NCBI GenBank assembly: GCA_949319575.1
Contig: CASGHD010000108.1
Coordinates: 1 to 50,904 of the forward strand
Direction: 5' to 3'
DNA length: 50,904 nucleotides
Source: an uncultured Anaerolineales bacterium
GTDB lineage: Bacteria > Chloroflexota > Anaerolineae > Anaerolineales > Villigracilaceae
Position 1 is the first letter of the stretch; each line of letters opens with the position of its first letter. Both the position numbers and the translations under genes were made by a program. This document shows, piece after piece, positions 1-8,059 of this stretch. Under the pieces are notes generated by a model. It was given only the letters and a program-made list of their open reading frames with translations. It ran no database searches and was not told where the DNA came from.

Positions 1-129
1 CATACCTTTTGGGGCTTATGCACCCGTCTCTACACCAAACTCGCTGCTCATACGTTATGTGTTTACATCAATCGCTTACTTGGCAAGCCAGACTTCCTCC
101 AAATCAAGGCACTCGCTTTCCCGATTTAG
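1..129 (+). CDS. IS982-like transposase, C-terminal fragment (cut by window edge)
   Basis: An open frame enters from the left edge and ends at TAG 127-129, giving 42 residues. It reads HTFWGLCTRLYTK, then a helix with CVYINRLLGKPDF, and ends LAFPI. From memory, the pattern W-G-L-x-T-R-L followed by a hydrophobic helix and N-R-L-L-G is the usual C-terminal tail of IS982-family DDE transposases; this was not searched. The catalytic residues lie outside the window, so neither intactness nor family can be proved here. The frame ends about ten bases before the point where the neighbouring kinase gene loses its family sequence, which fits an element end at that spot. Confidence 0.6.
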   Translation, partial: HTFWGLCTRLYTKLAAHTLCVYINRLLGKPDFLQIKALAFPI

Positions 130-139
130 CATAAGACCC
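1..139. mobile_element. right end of an insertion sequence
   Basis: The transposase tail ends at 129. Kinase family sequence read on the minus strand is recognisable only down to about base 140 (residues RSMQI). The bases between, near 130-139, should therefore hold the terminal inverted repeat. The other end and any target duplication are outside the window. The boundary is inferred from the two reading frames. Confidence 0.5.
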
Positions 140-481
140 TATTTGCATAGATCTTTTCCAAGGGATGGGCTTACCTTTCATTAAGTCCTTGAGCGTGCCG
201 CCTTGAATGTAGTCCATGACCAGATACGGACTGTCTTCATGTTCGCCAGAATCGAATATTTTGACGATATTAGGATGCGATAATTTCGCAAGCATCCGGG
301 CTTCGCGCTTGAACCGCGCAAAAAATATATCCAACTGTTCCTTATCCGGCTGGATGAATTTGATGGCAACACGCCTATCGAGGGTAGTATCCAACGCTTC
401 ATACACGACAGCCATCCCGCCTTTGCCGAGTTGTGAAAGGATGCGGTATCGTCCAAGACTTTTCCCAATTAGAGAGTCCAT
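104..481 (-). pseudogene. Ser/Thr protein kinase, truncated after the N-lobe
   Basis: The N-terminus is a typical PknB-type Hanks kinase. It has the glycine-rich loop GKGGMAVVYEA, the ATP-binding lysine in VAIKF, the helix-C glutamate in REARMLAKL, the strand NIVKIFDSGEHED and the hinge LVMDYIQGG. Normal kinase sequence stops after IPWKRSMQI. The next 11 residues are unrelated and end in a stop, so the HRD catalytic loop, the DFG motif and the whole C-lobe are missing. The break coincides with the end of the insertion sequence at about 139. The start ATG has a GGGAG-type ribosome site upstream, and the gene lies 53 bases after the FHA-ABC exporter on the same strand. The fragment cannot be an active kinase. 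Whether the rest of the gene lies beyond the element cannot be seen. Confidence 0.8.
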
Positions 482-534
482 GCCAATTCTCCCGGTAGCC
501 GCAAGGTTTAATGCTACTGTATTTTACCGCCCAA

Positions 535-3195
535 TTAAGTAATATCCTGCATTTTCAAGATAATTAACGTTGCGACAAAGAACGCTATGGAAAGAAATGC
601 CAGGACGAACCAATTTCCAATCAGGTTTGAAATACTATTCGAATAATTCAGCGTAAAGCCGTATGGAGTCCGGATCTCGACCGGCTCTGGATTGTCAATC
701 GTGACCGTTTGTGTCACCATTTCATTGACCGTAATCAATTCATTTTTCACCACGGAAGGCATGGCAACCAAGTCCCGACAGCCAGGGATTTCTTTCATCT
801 CGGTTATGATCATGACAGGCTCCCAAGCCGGATCGGGCTTTTCCACTTCCACAGAAACCGACTGCGTAATCGGGTCCGGCTGGAAACGGGTTAAAGATAA
901 CGTATCCAATTGTTCCAGGTTTGCGGTGGAGCCGAAAGCCTGCATCGTCCAGCGGGTCAAGGTGAAAGCGGAGAATCCTCTCGAAACACCAGGCAACTCG
1001 AAGATCACCCCGGCAAATGTGATCTGAAGGAACAGCGTGCCCAAAATAATATAGGTGACCGCATTCTGGTTAGGCGAGATGGACGAGATAAACAAGCCCA
1101 TGTTGATGGCGGTCAGCACCGCAAGGAAGAGTGTCAAGTACATTTCGACCACAACTGGCAGAAACACGCCATACGATGGAAATCTAACTTTCGAACCGAT
1201 GACCAGAAGAAAGAGAAGGCACTGGATGGCGGCGAAGATTCCCAGCGGTATGACCTTGGAGGCAAGGTAGGGGATCAATTTCATAAAGACCATCCGCTCG
1301 CGCAAATAGATCGTCCGCTCCTTGACAATTTCATAGGCGGACGAGAACAACCCTAGCATAACTGCTGTCAACGCCATGATGAACAACAATTTTTGGGCGT
1401 TGCCAACCACGAAGTAACTGGCACTGCTTTCGCCTGCTACCATTTCAGAAGCAAGTTGCCGACTGATCGCAGCAGGCGAATTACCGGTAAGCCAGCTTGA
1501 GTCGGCGATACCTAGGATGAGTAAAGCAAGTAATGGCATGACAGCCAGAAGGATGATCAGAAGCGTCCGGTCGCGGAAGATCAAAGAAAAATATCGTTTT
1601 GTCAGGAGTAAAAACTGGTAGAAGAGTGCTATGGGAGAGAACTGTTGCGTAGACCGTTTCCCTCGCGAAGCGCCTCTGCCACCAATCATTGATTGGAAGC
1701 GATCCTGCACCTGCTTGAAGAATGACGACGCCCGGTATTTTCTTTCCCAAGTCTCCGCGTTTTCGAGCGCCTTGCCTGGCTCGGAATCACTGATGAGGTT
1801 GTATATCTCGGCAAAGTCGTCGTTTCCCACGCCAAAGAATTCACATGCTTTTCTGGGAGGACCAAAATAGACCATGCGTCCCTGTGAAAGAAAGGCAACT
1901 TGATGACACTCGGTAATATTTGCCGTGGCGTGAGTGACCAGAATAATGGTCTTACCACTATCAGCGAGATTGCGGAGGATTGCCATCACCTTTTTTTCCA
2001 AGCCAGGGTCAAGCCCGGAGGTTGGTTCATCTAAAAAGAATATAGGCGGATCTGCAAGCAATTCCACTGCAATACTGGCGCGTTTCCTTTGTCCGCCGCT
2101 TAAGCTGGAGATCACCTGATCCTGTTGCGCGTTCAATTCCACTTTAGCGAGCACGTCATTAATACGAGATCGAATTTCTGATTCGGTCGTATCCGGCGGT
2201 AGGCGCAGTCCAGCGGAAAATTCCAGCGCCTCCCGCACTTTCAGATCCGAGTGCAAAATATCGTCTTGCGGAACGTACCCGATCATGGAGCGATAGGCAT
2301 CATAGTTATCGTACAAATTGTCCCCTTCCACAAGCACTTTGCCTTGAGGCGGTATAAGCCCGCTTAATACCTTCATCAATGTTGATTTTCCAGCGCCGCT
2401 TCCTCCCACCAAAGCGATAAATTCCTGTGGGTAACAAGAAATGCTGATGTCGTTAAGTATCTTCTTTTGCTTTGAGCCTTTTCCGGCAACCCAGACGAGA
2501 CCATTACCATCTATTCGCAGTCCACGCGAGGCAGAGTATTGGTTGAGAGTTCCATTCCCATCATAATCCAATCGGAATGGGCCGATTTGAATAATGTCTC
2601 CAGCCTTCAGCCGTTCGGCGCGTGTAATTCGCCTTCCATTGAGAAAGGTTCCGTTCTTGCTGCCCAGGTCAGTAATGTTCCATTCGGTCGTCCCAGGTTG
2701 GATGGAGGCATGTTCGCGGGACACAACCGGGGATTGGAGAGGAATATCCACATCTTTCCCACGGCCAATGATCTGTCTTCCCTGCCTAGATGGAGCGACT
2801 CCACGAAGATACACATACCCTGTTGTGGAGGTCGTCCTTTGGATTACCGTTTCCCTTCCAGTTGGACGCGGAGTTGAATTCTCTTTTTCGGTTGAGTCGT
2901 GAAAAGTGATGAAAATCGCCGTTTTCGGTTCCCTGCCCAATTGCAGTCTCATCTGATCCCGCAGTTTTATCTCTCGGATCTGTTTTCCTTCCAGATAGGT
3001 GCCGTTTCTGCTGTCAATATCGCGATACCACCAACCTCCAGCACGTCGTTCAAAACTGGCGTGTTTGCGCGAAACAACATTGGATTGAATGACAATATCG
3101 TTTCCGACAAACCTCCCTAGTGAAAGTGAGACTTCCTTCAAATCCACCGTGATGGACTTTTCTCCGGGTATTTCAATCGTCAGGGTCGCCGGCAT
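535..3195 (-). CDS. double-FHA ABC transporter (ATPase fused to permease)
   Basis: This is an 886-residue fused exporter. Two forkhead-associated domains come first: about residues 5-90, with GRFVGNDIV and VVSRKHASF, and about 130-210, with GRGKDVDIP, VVSREHASI and SKNGTFLNG. The ABC ATPase follows at about 235-455, with Walker A GGSGAGKST, signature LSGGQRKRAS and Walker B IFFLDEPTSGLD. An ABC2-type membrane domain with several hydrophobic helices fills about 550-885. FHA domains bind phosphothreonine, and the next gene is a Ser/Thr kinase, as in the mycobacterial Rv1747-PknF pair (established knowledge). The transported substrate is unknown. I chose ATG 3195 because GGGAG lies just upstream; a longer form would need a TTG codon at 3216. 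Confidence 0.88.
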   Translation of the reverse strand: MPATLTIEIPGEKSITVDLKEVSLSLGRFVGNDIVIQSNVVSRKHASFERRAGGWWYRDIDSRNGTYLEGKQIREIKLRDQMRLQLGREPKTAIFITFHDSTEKENSTPRPTGRETVIQRTTSTTGYVYLRGVAPSRQGRQIIGRGKDVDIPLQSPVVSREHASIQPGTTEWNITDLGSKNGTFLNGRRITRAERLKAGDIIQIGPFRLDYDGNGTLNQYSASRGLRIDGNGLVWVAGKGSKQKKILNDISISCYPQEFIALVGGSGAGKSTLMKVLSGLIPPQGKVLVEGDNLYDNYDAYRSMIGYVPQDDILHSDLKVREALEFSAGLRLPPDTTESEIRSRINDVLAKVELNAQQDQVISSLSGGQRKRASIAVELLADPPIFFLDEPTSGLDPGLEKKVMAILRNLADSGKTIILVTHATANITECHQVAFLSQGRMVYFGPPRKACEFFGVGNDDFAEIYNLISDSEPGKALENAETWERKYRASSFFKQVQDRFQSMIGGRGASRGKRSTQQFSPIALFYQFLLLTKRYFSLIFRDRTLLIILLAVMPLLALLILGIADSSWLTGNSPAAISRQLASEMVAGESSASYFVVGNAQKLLFIMALTAVMLGLFSSAYEIVKERTIYLRERMVFMKLIPYLASKVIPLGIFAAIQCLLFLLVIGSKVRFPSYGVFLPVVVEMYLTLFLAVLTAINMGLFISSISPNQNAVTYIILGTLFLQITFAGVIFELPGVSRGFSAFTLTRWTMQAFGSTANLEQLDTLSLTRFQPDPITQSVSVEVEKPDPAWEPVMIITEMKEIPGCRDLVAMPSVVKNELITVNEMVTQTVTIDNPEPVEIRTPYGFTLNYSNSISNLIGNWFVLAFLSIAFFVATLIILKMQDIT

Positions 3196-3557
3196 AGATA
3201 CTCTCCCGCAGGTCAAAATAAATTGAGATGATGGAATTCTCTCATGAACAACGTTCTCTGTCTACTGTGGGGGATAGTGCGTTTCAAATCCTTTCTCGGG
3301 GCATATTGATTCTGAGGTGGATAGGAGTCTTTAGCATCGAAAGCGGATCTGTGCGTGGAGAAAAAAATTTTCAGAGCGCCATCATTACTTGCTGATTATG
3401 CACGTTTTCATGTTTAATTTTCCTTATCCATTACAGTTAATGTACAGCACTCACAAAACTGAACGCTAAATCCATCAACTGTTATGGGTCGAATATTCTG
3501 AATACCTGAGAGTGGAGTAAAATCTCTACATAGAAATGTCTTCTGTGAGAAACTACC
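3196..3557. other. divergent intergenic region, no gene seen
   Basis: The region between the divergent FHA-ABC and YjbQ genes is AT-rich and holds no convincing reading frame. It contains a TAAAAT -10-like box at 3518-3523, a suitable distance from the YjbQ start. The minus-strand ORF that runs into YjbQ from here has no recognisable family pattern and is treated as a shadow. Confidence 0.5.
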
Positions 3558-3977
3558 ATGAAATCTTACCGCAAAGAACTCTGGTTCAACCTTCCCACTC
3601 GGCGTGGCTTTGTAAATATTACTTCGCAAATAGAGTCCTGCCTCCATGAAAGTAAAGTCCAAGAAGGCCTTATTTTGGTTTCAGCCATGCACATAACCGC
3701 GTCCGTCTTCATCAACGACGACGAATCAGGCTTGCATCACGATTACGAACAATGGCTGGAAAAACTCGCGCCGCATGAACCTGTCAGTCAATACCGCCAC
3801 AACGACACAGGCGAAGACAACGCCGATTCACACCTCAAACGCCAGATCATGGGACGCGAGGTCGTGGTTGCAATCACCAACGGCAAATTGGATTTCGGCC
3901 CGTGGGAGCAGATTTTCTACGGCGAGTTCGATGGGAGGCGCAAGAAGCGCGCGCTGGTAAAAATTATTGGAGAATAA
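3558..3977 (+). CDS. YjbQ / UPF0047 family protein
   Basis: The 139-residue product matches the YjbQ family along its whole length. It has the N-terminal strand pattern T-x-R-G-F-V-N-I-T, the segment [19 protein letters not shown], then [17 protein letters not shown] and the C-terminal [13 protein letters not shown]. Family members are small beta-rich trimers; some show weak thiamine-phosphate synthase activity, but the physiological role is unsettled. The conserved histidines and acidic residues of the presumed active pocket are present. The gene stands alone, followed by a terminator at 4168-4200. Confidence 0.9.
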   Translation: MKSYRKELWFNLPTRRGFVNITSQIESCLHESKVQEGLILVSAMHITASVFINDDESGLHHDYEQWLEKLAPHEPVSQYRHNDTGEDNADSHLKRQIMGREVVVAITNGKLDFGPWEQIFYGEFDGRRKKRALVKIIGE

Positions 3978-3984
3978 TTTTTTA

Positions 3985-4135
3985 GCCACAGATTTCATGA
4001 ACCCTAAAAGAGTGTTTCTTAAGTCTGAAGCCCGGTTCTTTTGTACACGGATCTCACGGAGCGCACGGAAAAAGACAACTTTTTAAAGCTCTTTTCCGTG
4101 AAAATCAGTGAAATCCGTGGCGTCCGTGTCGAAAA
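3985..4135. repeat. degenerate intergenic repeat (cacggat/ccgtggct type)
   Basis: This block contains decayed, partly inverted copies of a short phrase built on ccacagattt, acacggatctcacgg and gtgaaatccgtgg. The same phrase returns at 4201-4225 and 16786-16905, always beside a terminator. No coding sense is seen. Confidence 0.45.
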
Positions 4136-4167
4136 GAAGAACTAACGAAACAGTTTCTAAGTTAAAC

Positions 4168-4200
4168 AAAAAGCCAACCCAGATCAATGGTTGGCTTTTT
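4168..4200. terminator. bidirectional terminator between yjbQ and a lipoprotein gene
   Basis: AAAAAGCCAACC at 4168-4179 pairs with GGTTGGCTTTTT at 4189-4200 around a 9-base loop. It has A- and T-runs on the two sides and lies between two convergent genes. The stem core is identical to the one at 16841-16875. Confidence 0.85.
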
Positions 4201-4234
4201 GTGAAAATCAGTGTAATTCGTGGCTAAGGTTTGA

Positions 4235-4888
4235 TTACGGGCAGTTAATTCGATAGACCACCAATTGCTCAACCTTTTGGGTTGCGTCCACCCTGCCGCC
4301 GCCTTTGTTCAAGCCGACAATCTGGAACTCAAACCAACCTGGGTCAAGCCGCGCGTCTGGGTTGACCGATTCGCCGGTGAGTTTCATGGAGAATACGCCA
4401 TTGCCCAATTTATCCATCTTCCCCGCGCTTCTCCATGGGGAATCATAGAGCGCCTGCGGATAATCTCTTGTGCGATAAAAGAGTTCGGCTTCGGTAATAT
4501 CAATCAGCGCGGCGGTGGCGGTGATGGTCAACTCGCGCGTGACGCAACGCAGGGAAAATTCGTTGCCCGACAAAGTAATATTTTTGAACACGCCTTTGCC
4601 CAGAAGATCATCCACCACGATGGCGCCGCCGGTAACCGCGGTGGTCGCCACAGCAACCACAGGCGCTTGTGTCGGCGGGACGGCGGTCAGCTGCGCGGGC
4701 GCTGGAGAAGCCTCAACCACGACCGTAACCACGATTGGTTCGGGCTGTGGCTGTTGCGGAGCCTGTGTCGGCTCGACCACCACGGTCACAACGACAGGTT
4801 CGGGCGCAACGGGCTGGGCGGCGGGCGTCGCCGGCGCGGCGCACGCCGTCAGCGCGACTGCCAACAAGATCAATAAAAGTCTCTTCAT
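4235..4888 (-). CDS. secreted lipoprotein with Pro/Val-rich linker
   Basis: This is a 217-residue protein with a lipoprotein signal peptide: MKRLLLILLAVALTAC, with lipobox LTAC and cysteine 16. A low-complexity linker contains two copies of VVVTVVVE separated by Pro/Gln/Ala-rich stretches. The C-terminal part, about residues 90-217, is a compact domain with two cysteines (SLRC and YRINC) that could form a disulphide. I do not recognise its family. It probably sits on the outer face of the membrane. It converges on yjbQ and shares the terminator at 4168-4200. Confidence 0.75.
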   Translation of the reverse strand: MKRLLLILLAVALTACAAPATPAAQPVAPEPVVVTVVVEPTQAPQQPQPEPIVVTVVVEASPAPAQLTAVPPTQAPVVAVATTAVTGGAIVVDDLLGKGVFKNITLSGNEFSLRCVTRELTITATAALIDITEAELFYRTRDYPQALYDSPWRSAGKMDKLGNGVFSMKLTGESVNPDARLDPGWFEFQIVGLNKGGGRVDATQKVEQLVVYRINCP

Positions 4889-5194
4889 TTTCTTTCACTC
4901 CTTTTGAATTGTTAACTCTCCACCGTACATTTGCGCCGCAAAACTCGCAAAGAACATAAGAAAACCTTTTTAACTTGGCGGCCTTAGCGTCACTTCGATA
5001 AGCGCAACGCGGGTCCTGGCAGTAAGTATCATCTCATCTACGGTAGAGAAGTTGTTAAACAATCTTAGCCCGGCGTCAAGCATGTGTACACGGCTCGATT
5101 TGATTTTCACTTTTCAGTTTCGATAGTTTGGTCCTCATGGAGCGCGTCATATCATCCCCCAAATTACCCATGCGGCTCTGATATAATTTTCGCC
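4889..5194. other. divergent intergenic region upstream of the radical SAM gene
   Basis: There is no gene here. The left part carries a degenerate repeat (ttgcgccgcaaaactcgcaaag, then a ccttagcgt phrase). The right end carries the radical SAM promoter at 5179-5187. An upstream in-frame ATG at 5084 would extend the radical SAM protein, but the added residues look non-native. Confidence 0.5.
5179..5187 (+). promoter_or_regulatory. extended -10 box directly before the radical SAM start
   Basis: TGATATAAT is an extended -10 element ending 7 bases before the ATG at 5195. Initiation about 6-7 bases downstream would begin the transcript at or next to the start codon, so the mRNA may be leaderless. 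No clear -35 box is visible. Confidence 0.55.
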
Positions 5195-7138
5195 ATGCTC
5201 ACGCCCAAAGAGATCGAAAACAAGCTGGATCATATCCTGTTGAAGGTGCAAAAGCCCGGTCGTTACGTGGGCGGCGAACTCAACAGCACAATCAAAGATT
5301 GGGACTCGGTCCAAACCAAAGTTGCCTTCGTCTTCCCCGACATTTACGACATCGGCGTCTCGAATGTCGGCTTGAAGATCCTCTACGATCAAGTGAATCA
5401 ACGCGACGACGCGCTCGCCGAACGCGCCTACGCCCCGTGGCTGGATATGGAAGCGCTTATGCGCCAGCATGGGATTCCGCTCTACGCGCTCGAGTCAAAA
5501 CGACCTCTAGCCTGCTTCGACCTCGTCGGCTTTACCCTCCCTTACGAGACTCTCTACACCAACGCGCTCAACGTGTTGGATCTGGCTGGCATCCCCGTCC
5601 GCTCGGCAGACCGCGACGAGACTCACCCCATCATCATCGCCGGCGGACATTCCACCATGAACCCCGAACCCATGCACGCGTTCATTGACGCGTTTGTGAT
5701 CGGCGAGGGGGAAGAAGTTATTCATGAAATTATTGATGCTGTGCATAAGTGGAAAGTGGAAAGTAGAAATCCACTTTCCACTTTCCACCGCAAGGATGTG
5801 TTACAACAACTAGCGCGAATCCCCGGCGTCTACGTCCCGCAATTCTACGAAGCAAACTATCTCGACGACGGAACCGTCTCGCATATCGAACCGACGATTC
5901 CAGAGATTCCAAAAGTTATCACGAAGCGCGTCGTCGCCAAACTGCCTCCGCCGCCGACGAAGTTCATCGTCCCGAACATAGACATCGTCCACAATCGCGT
6001 CTCGGTGGAGATCATGCGCGGATGCACGCGCGGGTGCAGGTTCTGTCACGCGGGGATGATCACGCGTCCCGTCCGAGAAAGACCCGTAGATGAAGTGGTG
6101 GAAGCGCTCGAAGCGGCGATAAAATCCAGCGGGTTTGAAGAGATCGCATTGCTTTCGCTGTCGTCATCCGATTACACAAATGTTCTAGAGTTGGTCACGA
6201 AGGTCGGAGAAAAATTCGGCGGCACGCATCTCAAAGTTTCATTACCGTCGTTGCGGATCGAATCCGTTTCGATTGACCTGATGGAAAAACTCAAAGACAA
6301 TCGTTCAGGCGGATTCACACTCGCGCCTGAAGCCGCCACCGAACGGATGCGCCGCATCATCAACAAATTTATTCCCGATGAAGACATCATCAACACCACG
6401 CGCGAAATTTACGCGCGCGGCTGGACGACGATCAAGTTGTATTTCATGATCGGGCATCCGAGCGAAACGCTGGAGGATGTGCAAGCCATCGCGGATCTGT
6501 GCAAGCGCGTCATCGCCGAGGGACGCAAAGTGGCGGGGATGCGCGTCAAGTTGAATGCGGGCGTGAACACGTTCATTCCAAAGTCACAGACGCCGTTCCA
6601 ATGGGTTTCATGCGACACGCCCGAACAGATTCGCGCCAAGCAGGCTCTGCTTCGCCGCGAATTAGGACGCGACCGAAACATCAAATTAAGTTTCGCAACG
6701 GCGGAAGATTCGTTCTCGGAAGCGTGGCTCTCGCGCGGCGACAGAAAAATGGCGGAGGTCGTTTACACCGCGTGGAAAAACGGCTCAAAGTTTGATGCCT
6801 GGCAGGAGGGCAAAAAATACGACGCGTGGATTTCAGCGTTTGAAGAACATGGACTCGACCCTCTTTTTTACACGCACCGCCAGCGCCGCACAGATGAAGT
6901 CTTCCCGTGGGAGCATATCACCGCCGCCGTTCGCAAAAACTTTTTGTTCCAAGATTTCAGGCAATCGCTCGAAGGACAGATCCGCGTGGACTGCCGCTTC
7001 GATTGTTTCGCGTGTGGAATCCTGCCGACCTTTGCGCAGATGCGCCGCGAAAACCCGGGCGATGTGTGGATGTGCCCGGAGGTGAAGTCGCCGGGGAGGA
7101 AAGTGATCAGTAATCGGTTATCAGTGGTTGGGGATTGA
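5195..7138 (+). CDS. B12-binding-type radical SAM protein (TIGR03960-like)
   Basis: The 647-residue product has an N-terminal cobalamin-binding-like region, about residues 30-190 (FPDIYDIGVSNVGLKIL, IAGGHSTMNPEP, VIGEGEE). The radical SAM core follows, with the CxxxCxxC cluster motif at Cys277, Cys281 and Cys284 inside RGCTRGCRFCHAGM. The C-terminal part has further cysteines (CRFDCFACG). Family members usually occur with or fused to a DUF2344/TIGR03936 partner; here that partner is at 12123-12746. The reaction is not established. ATG 5195 is preferred over 5084 because family sequence begins there and the -10 box lies just upstream. An in-frame palindrome at 5749-5781 adds about ten residues, and the last residues come from repeat-like DNA. 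Confidence 0.85.
   Translation: MLTPKEIENKLDHILLKVQKPGRYVGGELNSTIKDWDSVQTKVAFVFPDIYDIGVSNVGLKILYDQVNQRDDALAERAYAPWLDMEALMRQHGIPLYALESKRPLACFDLVGFTLPYETLYTNALNVLDLAGIPVRSADRDETHPIIIAGGHSTMNPEPMHAFIDAFVIGEGEEVIHEIIDAVHKWKVESRNPLSTFHRKDVLQQLARIPGVYVPQFYEANYLDDGTVSHIEPTIPEIPKVITKRVVAKLPPPPTKFIVPNIDIVHNRVSVEIMRGCTRGCRFCHAGMITRPVRERPVDEVVEALEAAIKSSGFEEIALLSLSSSDYTNVLELVTKVGEKFGGTHLKVSLPSLRIESVSIDLMEKLKDNRSGGFTLAPEAATERMRRIINKFIPDEDIINTTREIYARGWTTIKLYFMIGHPSETLEDVQAIADLCKRVIAEGRKVAGMRVKLNAGVNTFIPKSQTPFQWVSCDTPEQIRAKQALLRRELGRDRNIKLSFATAEDSFSEAWLSRGDRKMAEVVYTAWKNGSKFDAWQEGKKYDAWISAFEEHGLDPLFYTHRQRRTDEVFPWEHITAAVRKNFLFQDFRQSLEGQIRVDCRFDCFACGILPTFAQMRRENPGDVWMCPEVKSPGRKVISNRLSVVGD
5749..5781. repeat. 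palindrome inserted in frame in the radical SAM gene
   Basis: GTGGAAAGTGGA at 5749-5760 and its exact reverse complement at 5770-5781 flank a 9-base loop, followed by a further ctttccac-type base run. The insert encodes the stretch around KWKVESRNPLSTF, between the conserved GEGEE and IPGVYVP motifs, where a shorter helix is expected. Confidence 0.7.
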
Positions 7139-7361
7139 CGTTTCTCTCCTGCAAAATTTGTGTATTAATTGTCAGACAGATTTGGAAGCCTGTTTTGAAG
7201 CCTGGGGTGTGAGACAATACTTAGAACATCGTCAAAAAAACTTGGCGCGAAGAATCGTACGATGCGGCTTGCTTCGCAATTCAAAATGGCTGGAAACGGG
7301 ATGAACGCGAAAAACTAAAAACTATCGTTTAAGATAGTTGTCATAATGATTGGAGTCTGAT

Positions 7362-7997
7362 GTGCTGGAATTGATGTTTCCATCCCCTCGTCAATATTTC
7401 TTGATCATCCTTCTTGTTTTTGTGACCGCCTGTAGCAATGAGACTACTGCCTTGCCAACAAAAACACCGTTTCAAACGGTTGCTTCGCCTACGCCTATTC
7501 CCACATTCACATCAATACCTGTCGTTATCACTTCATCTCCTTTACCCACCCAACCAACAATTCCGATTTTCACGCCTGATGCCATCCAAATGGAAAGATG
7601 GAGGGAATATGAGGTTGCTTTAGCGATGAAGTTGCTTCCACCAAATCCTTTGCGTGGCGAAGTTTTGTGTGAATGGGAATTGTTAGGACGATCCGATCAG
7701 GAGGTATATGTATGGGCATTTTGTCAATCGCCACCTTATACTGAAGATTTGCCTCTTTCCATTGCTAGTATGCCTGCAGTAGTTCATCTTGGCAACGACG
7801 GGGACGTTCAGGGAGTCGAGATTCCCGGAGGCGGCTCAGCATATGCTCGTAACATTCGTAAGATGTTCCCGCCAGATGTGCAGGAAATTATTTTCAGACA
7901 TTCTATAGATACCGAGAAAATGGAAGCCCATATTAATTCCAGACGAGAAAATCAAAATCCACCGTCAATTGTTCTTTCGGCAACTCCAATGCCATAA
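7362..7997 (+). CDS. putative lipoprotein, unknown function
   Basis: The product is about 211 residues. A hydrophobic signal segment (YFLIILLVFVTAC) ends in lipobox VTAC. A Thr/Pro linker (TKTPFQTVASPTPIPTF and similar) follows, then a globular domain from about residue 75 with MERWREYEVALAMKLLP and a Trp/Cys-containing strand (CEWELLGR, VWAFCQSPP). I do not recognise the family. The GTG at 7362 has GGAG at the right spacing; ATG 7374 or TTG 7350 are alternatives. Base use is more AT-rich than in the radical SAM gene before it. Confidence 0.65.
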   Translation: MLELMFPSPRQYFLIILLVFVTACSNETTALPTKTPFQTVASPTPIPTFTSIPVVITSSPLPTQPTIPIFTPDAIQMERWREYEVALAMKLLPPNPLRGEVLCEWELLGRSDQEVYVWAFCQSPPYTEDLPLSIASMPAVVHLGNDGDVQGVEIPGGGSAYARNIRKMFPPDVQEIIFRHSIDTEKMEAHINSRRENQNPPSIVLSATPMP

Positions 7998-8059
7998 AAT
8001 TTTCACAGCGAACATACGGGTTTTGTTCTCGTTATTGTAAAATCTATACGGAGATCGAA

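Noticed and set aside
3414..3662. 82-residue minus-strand ORF
   Set aside because: It overlaps yjbQ in antisense and has no family pattern or ribosome site.
4265..4876. 203-residue plus-strand ORF antisense to the lipoprotein gene
   Set aside because: It is His/Arg-rich shadow sequence produced by the GC-rich linker.
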